A stretch of DNA of 64,000 bases from Caballeronia novacaledonica (GTDB lineage: Bacteria; Pseudomonadota; Gammaproteobacteria; Burkholderiales; Burkholderiaceae): contig NZ_OGTP01000016.1 of NCBI RefSeq assembly GCF_900258035.1, positions 89,727 through 153,726 on the forward strand, given 5' to 3'. The notes under the pieces were generated by a model that saw only the letters and a list, made by a program, of their open reading frames with translations, was not told the origin of the DNA and ran no database searches. Shown piece by piece: positions 27,185 to 36,191 of the stretch. The first letter of the stretch is position 1. Every line of letters begins with the position of its first letter. The position numbers were made by a program, and so were the translations under genes.

Positions 27185-27259
27185 CAAGCAAATTTGGCAT
27201 CGCAAGCCTACAAAATGATTGCAACGTCCATCTTTAATTCTCTTCTCAAGAGACGAGAT

Positions 27260-28771
27260 ATGAAACAGCTTTCCCTGTCCGCGCTTCCCGGCGAAAGCCG
27301 CGTGAAGAGCGCCGTGGCCGCCGCGATGACCGCGCTCGCGCTCACCGGTTGCGCGAACTACATGGGCATTTCGAGCGACAAACAGATCGCCGCGCCCGAA
27401 AACTTCGCGGCCACGCAGAGCCTGCCGGGACAAGGCGGCCAGTGGCCGACGCTCGACTGGACGAAGCAGTTCGGCGATCCGCAGTTGCCGCAACTGATCG
27501 ACGAGGCACTCGCGGACAGTCCGACCATCGCGCAGGCGCAATCGCGCATCGCGAAGGCGTCGTCGTATATCGAGACGTCGCGCTCGGCGCTCTATCCGAA
27601 GGTCAACGGCTCGTATTCGTGGACGCGCGAGCTGTATTCCGCCAACGCCCTCTTCCCGCCGCCGTACGGCGGCACGTGGTTCAGCGAGAACAACGTGCTG
27701 GCGAGCGCGTCGTGGGAACTCGACCTGTGGGGCAAGAACCGCTCGCGGCTGAACGTGGCGGTCTCGCAGGAAAAGGCCGCCGAGGCGGACATGCAGCAGG
27801 CGCGCGTGACGCTGGCTGCATCGGTCGCGCGCACGTACAACCAGCTCGCGCTGCTCTATGCGCTGCGCGATGTCGCCCAGCGCGAGATCGCGAATCGGCA
27901 GGATGTCGGGCGCATCACGAACGGGCGCGTCGCGGCCGGACTCGATACCAACGTCGAGCGCCGCACCGCGGAAGGCAACGTCGCGACGAGCCAGACTAAT
28001 TCGACCGAACTCGACGGGCAGATCGAAACCGTTCGCTATCAGCTCGCCGCGCTGCTCGGCAAAGGTCCGGACCGCGGCCTGCAGATCGCCAAACCCGTGA
28101 TCGATCCGAACGTCAACGTGACGCTGCCCGACAACGTTCCTGCCGACCTCGTCGCGCGCCGCCCGGACATCGTCGCCGCGCGCTGGCAGGTCGAAGCCGC
28201 GACGCACAACATCAAGGAAGCGAAGGCCGAGTTCTTCCCGGACATCAACCTCGCGGCGGGCTTCGGTTTCGACGCGTTCGGCTGGGGCCGCTTCCTGCAG
28301 GCGAGCAGCCGCCAGATTCAGATCGGGCCGGCGGTGCATCTGCCGATCTTCGACGCCGGCGCGCTGCGGGCCCAGTTGAAGGGCCGTTACGCCGACTTCG
28401 AGGGCGATATCGCGAATTACAACCAGACGCTCATCAACGCGATGAACGACGTCGCGACCAACATCGCGGCGATCCGCTCGCTCGACAAGCAGATGGCCGA
28501 CGCCCAGCGCGCGCTCGCGGCGGCGTCGAGCGCGTATCAGCTCGCGGTGATCCGCTACAAGGCCGGCCTGTCACCGCAATTGCAGGTGCTCAACGCCGAC
28601 GAAAACCGTCTCGCGAATGAGCAGACCGTGACGAACCTGCGCCTGAAACGCACCGATCTGCAAATCGCGCTGGTCAAGTCGCTCGGAGGCGGCTTCGACG
28701 CGACGAGCACGAATCTCGCGATCGACGGCAGCGGGCAGCAGCAGGCGGCAACTCAGACGCCGTCGAAGTAA
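27260..28771 (+). CDS. NodT-family outer membrane efflux lipoprotein
   Basis: A 503-residue TolC-like outer membrane channel. A lipoprotein signal ends in LALTGC with Cys31 as the lipidated residue. Two repeated OEP domains follow: DEALADSPTIAQAQSRIAKA...SWELDLWGKNR in the first half and PDIVAARWQVEAATHNIKEA...YKAGLSPQLQVLNADENRL in the second. It forms the exit duct of a tripartite pump with the two following genes. The ATG at 27260 is used since upstream in-frame ATGs would push the signal peptide inward. Confidence 0.93.
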   Translation: MKQLSLSALPGESRVKSAVAAAMTALALTGCANYMGISSDKQIAAPENFAATQSLPGQGGQWPTLDWTKQFGDPQLPQLIDEALADSPTIAQAQSRIAKASSYIETSRSALYPKVNGSYSWTRELYSANALFPPPYGGTWFSENNVLASASWELDLWGKNRSRLNVAVSQEKAAEADMQQARVTLAASVARTYNQLALLYALRDVAQREIANRQDVGRITNGRVAAGLDTNVERRTAEGNVATSQTNSTELDGQIETVRYQLAALLGKGPDRGLQIAKPVIDPNVNVTLPDNVPADLVARRPDIVAARWQVEAATHNIKEAKAEFFPDINLAAGFGFDAFGWGRFLQASSRQIQIGPAVHLPIFDAGALRAQLKGRYADFEGDIANYNQTLINAMNDVATNIAAIRSLDKQMADAQRALAAASSAYQLAVIRYKAGLSPQLQVLNADENRLANEQTVTNLRLKRTDLQIALVKSLGGGFDATSTNLAIDGSGQQQAATQTPSK

Positions 28772-28822
28772 GCCGCGCACAAGAACACGCATCAAGACCA
28801 ATACGGAAATTCGGAGTCTTTC

Positions 28823-30070
28823 ATGAGCGACCCTCAACAAACCGCAGCCGCGCCCGCGCCAAAGCCCAGCAACGGCAAACGCCGCCGGCTGATGACGCTG
28901 ATCGTGCTCGTCATCATCATCGCCGCCGTCGCGTACGGGCTGTACTACTTCCTCGTCGCGCGCTTTCACGAGTCGACCGACGACGCCTACGTCAACGGCA
29001 ACGTCGTGCAGATCACGCCGCAGGTCGTCGGCACGGTGATCTCGGTGAACGCGGACGACACGCAGACCGTGAAGGTCGGCGATCCGCTCGTCGCGCTCGA
29101 TCCGGCCGACTCCAAGGTCGCGCTGGATCAGGCCGAAGCGAATCTCGCGCAGACGGTGCGTCAGGTGCGCACGTTCTTCGTGAACAACAACCAGTACGAA
29201 GCGCAGATCGCCTTGCGCAAGTCGGATCTGTCGCGCGCACAGGACGATCTGAAGCGCCGCATGCAGGTTGCGCAGACCGGCGCGGTGTCGCAGGAAGAAA
29301 TCTCGCACGCCCGCGACGCGGTTCGCAGCGCGCAGGCCGCGCTCGACGCCGCCGACCAGGAACTCGCGTCGAACCGTTCGCTCACGGCCAACACGACGAT
29401 CGCCGATCACCCGAACGTGCTCGCGGCCGCCGCGAAGGTGCGCGACTCGTACATCAACTTCGCGCGCAACACGCTGCCGGCGCCGGTGACGGGCTACGTC
29501 GCGAAGCGCTCGGTGCAGGTCGGCCAGCGCGTCTCGCCGGGCAATCCGCTGATGGCGATCGTGCCGCTCAACGGCGTGTGGGTCGACGCGAACTTCAAGG
29601 AAGTGCAACTGAAGCACATGCGCATCGGCCAGCCGGTGGAACTGACGGCCGACCTGTACGGTTCGAGCGTCGTGTATCACGGCAAGGTCATCGGCTTCTC
29701 GGCCGGCACGGGCTCGGCGTTCTCGCTCCTGCCCGCGCAGAACGCGACCGGCAACTGGATCAAGGTCGTGCAACGCCTGCCGGTGCGGATCGAGCTCGAC
29801 CCCAAGGAACTGGAGCAGCATCCGCTGCGCATCGGCCTCTCGATGAACGTCGACGTCACGATCAAGAACGAGGAAGGCGGCCAGCTCGGCAACGCGCAGA
29901 ACACGGTCTACCAGACCAACGTGTTCGACAACTATGGCGCGCAGGCCGATCAGGAAATCGCGCGCATCATCCAGCAGAACGCGGGCACGGGCGCGGGGTC
30001 GCCGGCGCAGAGCACGTCGAAGGCGCCTGGCCGCGCGACGAAGTCCGCATCGGCCGCCAAGCTGATGTAA
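28823..30070 (+). CDS. emrA: EmrA-type membrane fusion protein
   Basis: A 415-residue periplasmic adaptor of the HlyD family. One membrane helix at 23-44, then the split lipoyl/barrel-sandwich halves (GNVVQITPQVVGTVISVNAD and LPAPVTGYVAKRSVQVGQRV) around a long alpha-hairpin, then a beta-barrel (VDANFKEVQLKHMRIGQPVE). It links the inner-membrane pump encoded next to the NodT-type channel. The C-terminal 45 residues are low-complexity (AGTGAGSPAQSTSKAPGRAT). Confidence 0.93.
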   Translation: MSDPQQTAAAPAPKPSNGKRRRLMTLIVLVIIIAAVAYGLYYFLVARFHESTDDAYVNGNVVQITPQVVGTVISVNADDTQTVKVGDPLVALDPADSKVALDQAEANLAQTVRQVRTFFVNNNQYEAQIALRKSDLSRAQDDLKRRMQVAQTGAVSQEEISHARDAVRSAQAALDAADQELASNRSLTANTTIADHPNVLAAAAKVRDSYINFARNTLPAPVTGYVAKRSVQVGQRVSPGNPLMAIVPLNGVWVDANFKEVQLKHMRIGQPVELTADLYGSSVVYHGKVIGFSAGTGSAFSLLPAQNATGNWIKVVQRLPVRIELDPKELEQHPLRIGLSMNVDVTIKNEEGGQLGNAQNTVYQTNVFDNYGAQADQEIARIIQQNAGTGAGSPAQSTSKAPGRATKSASAAKLM

Positions 30071-30083
30071 GCGGATTCGCCTC

Positions 30084-31643
30084 ATGTCTTCGCAAAATGT
30101 CGTTCATGCGCCGCTGTCGGGCGGAAAGCTGGTCATCGGGACGATCGCCGTATCGCTCGCCGTGTTCATGAACGTGCTCGACACGTCGATCGCGAACGTC
30201 TCGATTCCCTCGATCTCCGGCGACCTCGGCGTCTCGTCGGATCAGGGCACGTGGGTCATCACGTCGTTCGCGGTCGCCAATGCGATCTCGGTGCCGCTTA
30301 CCGGCTGGCTCACGCAGCGTATCGGACAAGTGCGGCTCTTCCTCGGCTCGATCATTCTGTTCGTGCTCGCGTCGTGGCTCTGCGGCCTTGCGCCGACGCT
30401 GCCGTTCCTGCTCGCCGCGCGCGTGCTGCAAGGCGCGGTCGCCGGCCCGATGATCCCGCTGTCGCAAACGCTCCTGCTCGCGAGTTATCCGCGCGAAAAA
30501 GCGCCGATGGCGCTCTCCATGTGGTCGATGACCACGCTCATCGCGCCGGTCGCGGGCCCGATTCTCGGCGGCTGGATCTCGGACAACATCTCGTGGCCGT
30601 GGATTTTCTACGTGAACATTCCGGTCGGCATCGGGGCGGCGATCGCCACGTTCGCGATCTTCCGCGACCGCGATTCCGCGATCCGCAAGGCGCCGATCGA
30701 CACGGTCGGGCTCGCGCTGCTGGTGATCTGGGTCGGCTCGCTGCAGGTCATGCTCGACAAGGGCAAGGATCTCGACTGGTTCAACTCGACGACGATCGTC
30801 GTGCTCGCGCTGGTCGCGGTGATTTCGTTCGCGTTTTTTATCGTCTGGGAGCTGACGGCGGAGCATCCGGTCGTGGATTTGTCGCTATTCGCGCTGCGCA
30901 ATTTCAGCGGCGGCACGATTGCGCTCTCGGTCGGCTACGGTCTGTATTTCGGCAATCTCGTGCTGCTGCCGCTGTGGTTGCAGACCGTCATCGGCTATAC
31001 GGCGACAGATGCGGGTCTCGTTATGGCGCCCGTCGGTGTGTTCGCGGTGCTGCTCTCGCCGCTGACCGGCAAGTTCCTGCCGCGCATGGACCCGCGCCGC
31101 ATTGCGACGGCCGCGTTCCTCGTGTTCGCGCTGTGCTTCTGGATGCGCTCGCGCTACACGACCGGCGTCGATACATGGTCGCTCACGCTGCCCACGCTGG
31201 TTCAGGGTATCGCGATGGCGGGCTTCTTCATTCCGCTGGTGTCGATCACGCTGTCGGGCTTGCCGGGGCATCGGATTCCGGCGGCGTCGGGCTTGTCGAA
31301 CTTCGTGCGGATCATGTGCGGCGGCATCGGCACGTCGATTTTCTCGACGGCGTGGGAGCATCGCTCGATCGTGCATCACGCGCAACTCGTCGAGCAGGCC
31401 AACTCGTACAACCCTGTCTTCGCGAACTCGATGCAGCAGATGGGCGCGCTCGGCTTCTCGAAGGAACAGACCTACGGCATGTACAACAGCATGGCGACAC
31501 AGCAGGCCGCGCAGCTCGGCGTGAACGACATGTTCTACATTTCGGCGGGGATTTTCGTCGCGCTGATCGCGCTGATCTGGATCACGCGGCCGGAGCGCTC
31601 GGGCGGCGGGGATTCGGCGGCGGCGGCATCGGCGGCGCATTGA
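30084..31643 (+). CDS. emrB: EmrB-type MFS drug exporter (DHA2, 14 TMS)
   Basis: A 519-residue inner-membrane proton antiporter with about 14 hydrophobic segments. MNVLDTSIANVSIPSISGDL and WVITSFAVANAISVPLTGWL are the DHA2 family signatures, with motif C APVAGPILGGWI. It exports hydrophobic compounds through EmrA and the outer membrane lipoprotein. It starts 13 bp after emrA and ends at a terminator shared with the converging truB. Confidence 0.95.
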   Translation: MSSQNVVHAPLSGGKLVIGTIAVSLAVFMNVLDTSIANVSIPSISGDLGVSSDQGTWVITSFAVANAISVPLTGWLTQRIGQVRLFLGSIILFVLASWLCGLAPTLPFLLAARVLQGAVAGPMIPLSQTLLLASYPREKAPMALSMWSMTTLIAPVAGPILGGWISDNISWPWIFYVNIPVGIGAAIATFAIFRDRDSAIRKAPIDTVGLALLVIWVGSLQVMLDKGKDLDWFNSTTIVVLALVAVISFAFFIVWELTAEHPVVDLSLFALRNFSGGTIALSVGYGLYFGNLVLLPLWLQTVIGYTATDAGLVMAPVGVFAVLLSPLTGKFLPRMDPRRIATAAFLVFALCFWMRSRYTTGVDTWSLTLPTLVQGIAMAGFFIPLVSITLSGLPGHRIPAASGLSNFVRIMCGGIGTSIFSTAWEHRSIVHHAQLVEQANSYNPVFANSMQQMGALGFSKEQTYGMYNSMATQQAAQLGVNDMFYISAGIFVALIALIWITRPERSGGGDSAAAASAAH

Positions 31644-31668
31644 TCGGCTTGCCGATCGTGAAATGAAG

Positions 31669-31703
31669 AGAGCCCGGCTGAGCAATCAACCGGGCTCTTT
31701 TTT
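31669..31703 (+). terminator. terminator of the emr operon
   Basis: AGAGCCCGG / CCGGGCTCT with a 12-nt loop, followed by TTTTT. The T-run overlaps the truB stop codon on the opposite strand. Confidence 0.85.
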
Positions 31704-32625
31704 ATTGCGTCGTGACGATCAACCGTTCGGGCGCGAGCACGCCCTCGCCCGCTCTTGCCACACCCAGCAAGCGCCCGCCTTCCTGCGCATAGACGCGCAC
31801 ACGACCGTCATCGAGGCGAGCCTTCACGACATCCGCGAGCCGCAGGCGTTGGCCGTGCAGGAAGCGTTGAGTCGCTTCGTCGTTCAGCTCGATCGCGGGA
31901 AACGTGGACAAGAGCGCATCGACAGGCTGAAGCCGCGCATCGCGCTCCGCTTCGTTCATGCCGGTGAGTTCCTCCAGCGTGACCGCATGTTCGAGCGTCA
32001 ACGCGCCGACGCCCGTGCGCCGCAGCGCCGTCAGATGCGCGCCGCAGCCGAGCGCCTCGCCGATGTCTTCCGCCAGCGTGCGCACATACGTGCCCTTGCT
32101 GCACGTCACGCGAAACGTCACGAGCGGCAATGCGCACGCGATCATCTGCAATGCGTGAATCGTGACCTGACGGCCTTCGCGTTCCACCGTCTGACCTGCA
32201 CGCGCGTATTCGTAGAGCGGCTTGCCGTCACGTTTCAGAGCGGAGTACATCGGCGGGATTTGGACGATCTCACCTTGGAATCGCGTCATCGCCTGCTCGA
32301 CTGCATGCTCGTCGCACGTTACGTCGCGCGTGTCGATGGCCTCGCCTTCGGCATCTCCGGTCGTCGTGCGGATGCCGAGACGCATCGTCGCTTCGTAGGT
32401 CTTGTCCGCTTCGAGCAAGTCTTGCGAAAACTTCGTCGCTTCGCCGAAGCACAGCGGCAACAGACCCGTCGCGAGCGGATCGAGCGTGCCCGTATGGCCC
32501 GCCTTCTTCGCGAGATAAATCCGCTTCGCTTTGATGAGCGCGTCGTTGCTCGACAGCCCGAGCGGCTTGTCCAGCAGCAGCACGCCGTCCAGCGCGCGGC
32601 GCGGAATCTTCGGACCGCCCTTCAC
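31702..32625 (-). CDS. truB: tRNA pseudouridine(55) synthase TruB
   Basis: A 307-residue enzyme that makes pseudouridine 55 in the tRNA T-loop. The catalytic aspartate is D49 in GHTGTLDPLATG; the KTYEATM motif and a C-terminal PUA-like segment follow. It starts with GTG immediately after the rbfA TGA (no spacer), so translation is coupled. It is the last gene of the nusA-infB cluster. Confidence 0.95.
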   Translation of the reverse strand: MKGGPKIPRRALDGVLLLDKPLGLSSNDALIKAKRIYLAKKAGHTGTLDPLATGLLPLCFGEATKFSQDLLEADKTYEATMRLGIRTTTGDAEGEAIDTRDVTCDEHAVEQAMTRFQGEIVQIPPMYSALKRDGKPLYEYARAGQTVEREGRQVTIHALQMIACALPLVTFRVTCSKGTYVRTLAEDIGEALGCGAHLTALRRTGVGALTLEHAVTLEELTGMNEAERDARLQPVDALLSTFPAIELNDEATQRFLHGQRLRLADVVKARLDDGRVRVYAQEGGRLLGVARAGEGVLAPERLIVTTQ

Positions 32626-33000
32626 TCACGCACCTTCGTCATCTTTGGCGCGCGAGGCGTTCGCTTCGTCGATCAGGCGCGACATCTCGACGGCCTTCTC
32701 GATCGTCTGGTCGTAGTGGAAATGCAGCGTCGGCACCGTATGAATGTGCAGGCGCTTGAACAGCATATTGTGCAGATGCCCCGCGGCATGATTCAGACCT
32801 TGCTCGGTCTGTTTCGGATCGCCGGTGAGCGTCGTGAAGTAGACCTTCGCGTGCGCGTAGTCGGGCGTGAGTTCGACGCTTTGAATCGTCACGAGCCCGA
32901 TGCGCGGGTCTTTCACCTCGCGCAGCAGTTCCGAAAGATCGCGCTGGATCTGATCCGCAATCTGCACGTTGCGGTTCGCGGATGTCCGTCTTTTAGCCAT
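32626..33000 (-). CDS. rbfA: 30S ribosome-binding factor RbfA
   Basis: A 124-residue KH-like protein needed for late 30S maturation. Motifs QIADQIQRDLSELLREVKDP, DYAHAKVYFTTL and a conserved PTLHFHYD near the end are typical. It lies between infB and truB. Confidence 0.95.
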   Translation of the reverse strand: MAKRRTSANRNVQIADQIQRDLSELLREVKDPRIGLVTIQSVELTPDYAHAKVYFTTLTGDPKQTEQGLNHAAGHLHNMLFKRLHIHTVPTLHFHYDQTIEKAVEMSRLIDEANASRAKDDEGA

Positions 33001-33038
33001 GATGTCGTTTCCGTGTTTCTTTCGCTGCCGCCTGAAGC

Positions 33039-33078
33039 AAAAAGGGCGGAGCGAGCCGCCAGGCTCACCCCGCCCTTT
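33039..33078 (-). terminator. hairpin between infB and rbfA
   Basis: On the minus strand AAAAGGGCGG and CCGCCCTTTT pair around a 20-nt centre and are followed by a short T-run. Position inside the operon suggests partial termination or an mRNA-processing stem rather than the end of the transcript. Confidence 0.6.
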
Positions 33079-33095
33079 TCTCGGCGGCTAGCGCA

Positions 33096-36000
33096 TTACA
33101 GTGTGCGAGCCACTTCCGTCACTTCGAAGACTTCGAACTGGTCGCCTTCCACGATGTCGCTGAAGTTCTTGATCGACATACCGCACTCGAAGCCCTGACG
33201 CACTTCCTTGACGTCGTCCTTGAAGCGCTTGAGCGAATCGAGCTCGCCGGTGTGGATCACGACGTTGTTGCGGATCACGCGCACCGACGAGGAGCGCTTG
33301 ACCACGCCGTCCGTGACCATACAACCCGCGATCAGGCCGACCTTCGGCACGCGGATGACCTGACGCACCTCGACCATGCCCGTCACCGTCTCGCGCTTCT
33401 CCGGCGCGAGCATGCCGGACATTGCCGCCTTCACTTCATCCACTGCGTCGTAGATGATGTTGTAGTAGCGGATGTCGATGCCATTCGCCTCGGCCACCTT
33501 GCGCGCCTGTGCATCCGCACGCGTGTTGAAGCCGATGATGACCGCCTTCGAAGCCGTCGCCAGATTGACGTCCGATTCGCTGATCGCGCCGACCGCGCTG
33601 TGCACGATCTGCACGCGCACTTCGCTGGTCGACAGCTTGAGCAGCGACTGAACCAGCGCTTCCTGCGAGCCCTGCACGTCCGCCTTGACGATGAGCGGCA
33701 GATTCTGCACTTCGCCTTCGCCCATCTGCTCGAGCATGTTCTCGAGCTTGGCGGCCTGCTGCTTCGCCAGCTTGACGTCGCGGAACTTGCCCTGACGGAA
33801 CAGCGCGATTTCGCGCGCCTTGCGTTCGTCCGGCAGCACGATGACTTCCTCGCCCGCCGCCGGCACTTCGGACAGACCCTGGATTTCCACCGGGATCGAC
33901 GGACCGGCCGACTTCGTCGGCTTGCCGGTTTCGTCGAGCATCGCGCGGACGCGGCCGTAGGCGCTGCCCGCGAGAACCACGTCGCCGCGATTCAGCGTGC
34001 CGGACTGCACCAGAATGGTCGCCACCGGACCCTTGCCCTTGTCGAGCTTCGCTTCGATGACGAGACCCTTTGCGGCCGCTTCGACCGGTGCGGTCAGTTC
34101 CAGCACTTCGGCTTGCAGCGACACGTTTTCCAGCAGGTCGTCGATGCCGCGGCCGGTCTTCGCCGACACTTCGATGAACGGCGAATCGCCGCCGTACTCT
34201 TCCGGCACCACACCTTCCGCGACGAGTTCCTGCTTCACGCGGTCCGGGTTGGCTTCCGGCTTGTCGATCTTGTTGATCGCGACGACGATCGGCACGCCAC
34301 CCGCCTTCGCGTGGGCAATCGCTTCCTTCGTCTGCGGCATCACGCCGTCGTCGGCCGCGACCACCAGAATGACGATGTCGGTCGCCTTCGCTCCGCGCGC
34401 ACGCATGGCCGTGAAGGCCTCGTGACCCGGCGTGTCGAGGAAGGTGATGACGCCGCGCGGCGTTTCGACGTGATACGCGCCGATATGCTGCGTGATGCCG
34501 CCCGCTTCGCCCGCCGCCACTTTCGCGCGACGGATGTAGTCGAGCAGCGAAGTCTTGCCGTGGTCGACGTGACCCATGACGGTGACGACCGGCGGACGCG
34601 GCAGCTTCTCCGCCGTGTCTTCCGTGGCTTCGCCTTCGACGAGCAGCGCTTCCGGATCGTCCAGCTTCGCCGCGACCGCGCGATGGCCCAGTTCCTCGAC
34701 GACGATCATCGCCGTTTCCTGATCCAGCACCTGGTTGATCGTGACCATCTGGCCGAGCTTCATCATCACCTTGATGACTTCCGAAGCCTTCACCGACATC
34801 TTGTGCGCGAGATCCGCCACCGAAATGGTTTCCGGCACATGGATTTCGCGGATGATCGGCTCGGTCGGCGCCTGGAACGACGTCGCCTGCTCCTGATGCT
34901 TGCCGCGACCCTTCGGACCGCCGCGCCAGCCGCGATCGACGCCGCCGCTCGAATCGCCACGCGTCTTCATGCCGCGGCGCTTCGATGCGTCGTCCTGCTG
35001 CCAGCCGCCCTTGCCGGCCTTCTTCTTGTCGCCAGCGCCTGCCGGTGCCGTCGATGCGGGAGCCGCCGCGCCACCCGCAGCCGGTTTTTTCGCCGCTGCC
35101 GCGGGACGCGGCGCCTGCGCGCCTTCCGGCTTCGCGGGCTTGTGCAGCGTGCCCTTCGCTTCGGCGGCCTTGGCCGCTTCAGCCGGCTTCGCCGCGGCCG
35201 GCGCCGGTTCCGGCGCCTTGACCTGCGCCTTGCGCGGCGTGCTCATCATTTCGCGGATTGCGCGCGCTTCGGCTTCCGCCGCCGCGCGACGCTTCGCGAT
35301 GGCTTCCTGCTCCAGACGCGCCTTTTCGGCCTTGGCCTTCGCGTCTTCTTCCGCCTTCTTCGCGGCTTCGCGCTGAGCCGCACGCTCGCTCGCTGCCTTC
35401 TCTTCCGCAGCCTTCTCGGCGATTGCGGCGGCTTCGCGTTGCGCGGTATCGTCCTGCTTCGGTTCCGGCTTGGCTTCGACTGCCGGCTGCGCGCGCGTTT
35501 CCTGACGCGCGGCCTGCGCCGCACGCGAGATTTCCGCCGCCTGAGCCGCAGCCGCCGCACGGCGCGCCGCTTCCTCTTCCTGCTTCTTGCGCTCGGCTTC
35601 CGCCGCTTCCTCGCGGGCGCGGCGCTCGGCTTCCTCGCGCTCGAGTTTCGCCTGTTGTTCCTTCAGCTCGCGCTCTTCGCGCTCGAGCTGCTCGGCGGCG
35701 CGACGCGCTTCTTCCTCGCGGCGCTGCAGTTCGGCCTCGTCGACTTCCGGCTCTTCGACGTGATTCGCCGACGCCTCGGCCTGTTCCAGACCGGGTTCGT
35801 CACGCTTCACGAAAACACGCTTCTTGCGCACCTCGACCTGAATGGTGCGAGCCTTACCCGTTGCGTCGGATTGCTTGATCTCCGACGTATGCCGGCGGGT
35901 CAGAGTGATCTTGCGCTTGTCGGCGTCGGCGGAGCCGTGCGACTTGCGCAAATGATCGAGCAGACGCGCCTTGTCCGTTTCGGACAGGTCGTCGTTCGCG

Positions 36001-36098
36001 CTCGCTTTCTGTACGCCAGCCGCCTGCAGTTGCTCCAGCAGCACGCCTGCAGGCATTTTCAGTTCCGCGGCAAATTGGGCTACGTTGTTACTCGCCAT
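33096..36098 (-). CDS. infB: translation initiation factor IF-2
   Basis: A 1000-residue GTPase that delivers initiator tRNA to the 30S subunit. N-terminal IF2_N domain (NVAQFAAELKMPAGVLLEQL), a long Ala/Glu/Lys-rich coiled region (about 90-400), a second IF2_N, then the G domain at about 505: GHVDHGKTS, DTPGHEAF, NKID. The C-terminal domains bind fMet-tRNA. The size is at the upper end for the family because of the N-terminal spacer, as is common in Burkholderia. Confidence 0.97.
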   Translation of the reverse strand: MASNNVAQFAAELKMPAGVLLEQLQAAGVQKASANDDLSETDKARLLDHLRKSHGSADADKRKITLTRRHTSEIKQSDATGKARTIQVEVRKKRVFVKRDEPGLEQAEASANHVEEPEVDEAELQRREEEARRAAEQLEREERELKEQQAKLEREEAERRAREEAAEAERKKQEEEAARRAAAAAQAAEISRAAQAARQETRAQPAVEAKPEPKQDDTAQREAAAIAEKAAEEKAASERAAQREAAKKAEEDAKAKAEKARLEQEAIAKRRAAAEAEARAIREMMSTPRKAQVKAPEPAPAAAKPAEAAKAAEAKGTLHKPAKPEGAQAPRPAAAAKKPAAGGAAAPASTAPAGAGDKKKAGKGGWQQDDASKRRGMKTRGDSSGGVDRGWRGGPKGRGKHQEQATSFQAPTEPIIREIHVPETISVADLAHKMSVKASEVIKVMMKLGQMVTINQVLDQETAMIVVEELGHRAVAAKLDDPEALLVEGEATEDTAEKLPRPPVVTVMGHVDHGKTSLLDYIRRAKVAAGEAGGITQHIGAYHVETPRGVITFLDTPGHEAFTAMRARGAKATDIVILVVAADDGVMPQTKEAIAHAKAGGVPIVVAINKIDKPEANPDRVKQELVAEGVVPEEYGGDSPFIEVSAKTGRGIDDLLENVSLQAEVLELTAPVEAAAKGLVIEAKLDKGKGPVATILVQSGTLNRGDVVLAGSAYGRVRAMLDETGKPTKSAGPSIPVEIQGLSEVPAAGEEVIVLPDERKAREIALFRQGKFRDVKLAKQQAAKLENMLEQMGEGEVQNLPLIVKADVQGSQEALVQSLLKLSTSEVRVQIVHSAVGAISESDVNLATASKAVIIGFNTRADAQARKVAEANGIDIRYYNIIYDAVDEVKAAMSGMLAPEKRETVTGMVEVRQVIRVPKVGLIAGCMVTDGVVKRSSSVRVIRNNVVIHTGELDSLKRFKDDVKEVRQGFECGMSIKNFSDIVEGDQFEVFEVTEVARTL

Positions 36099-36191
36099 TC
36101 ATTCCTCTTGATGCAAGGACAGATCCTTGCGGTTAGATCGGGGTCACGCGGCCAGACAGGCCGCCAAATATCAGTGCGCCATGGTCATTTC

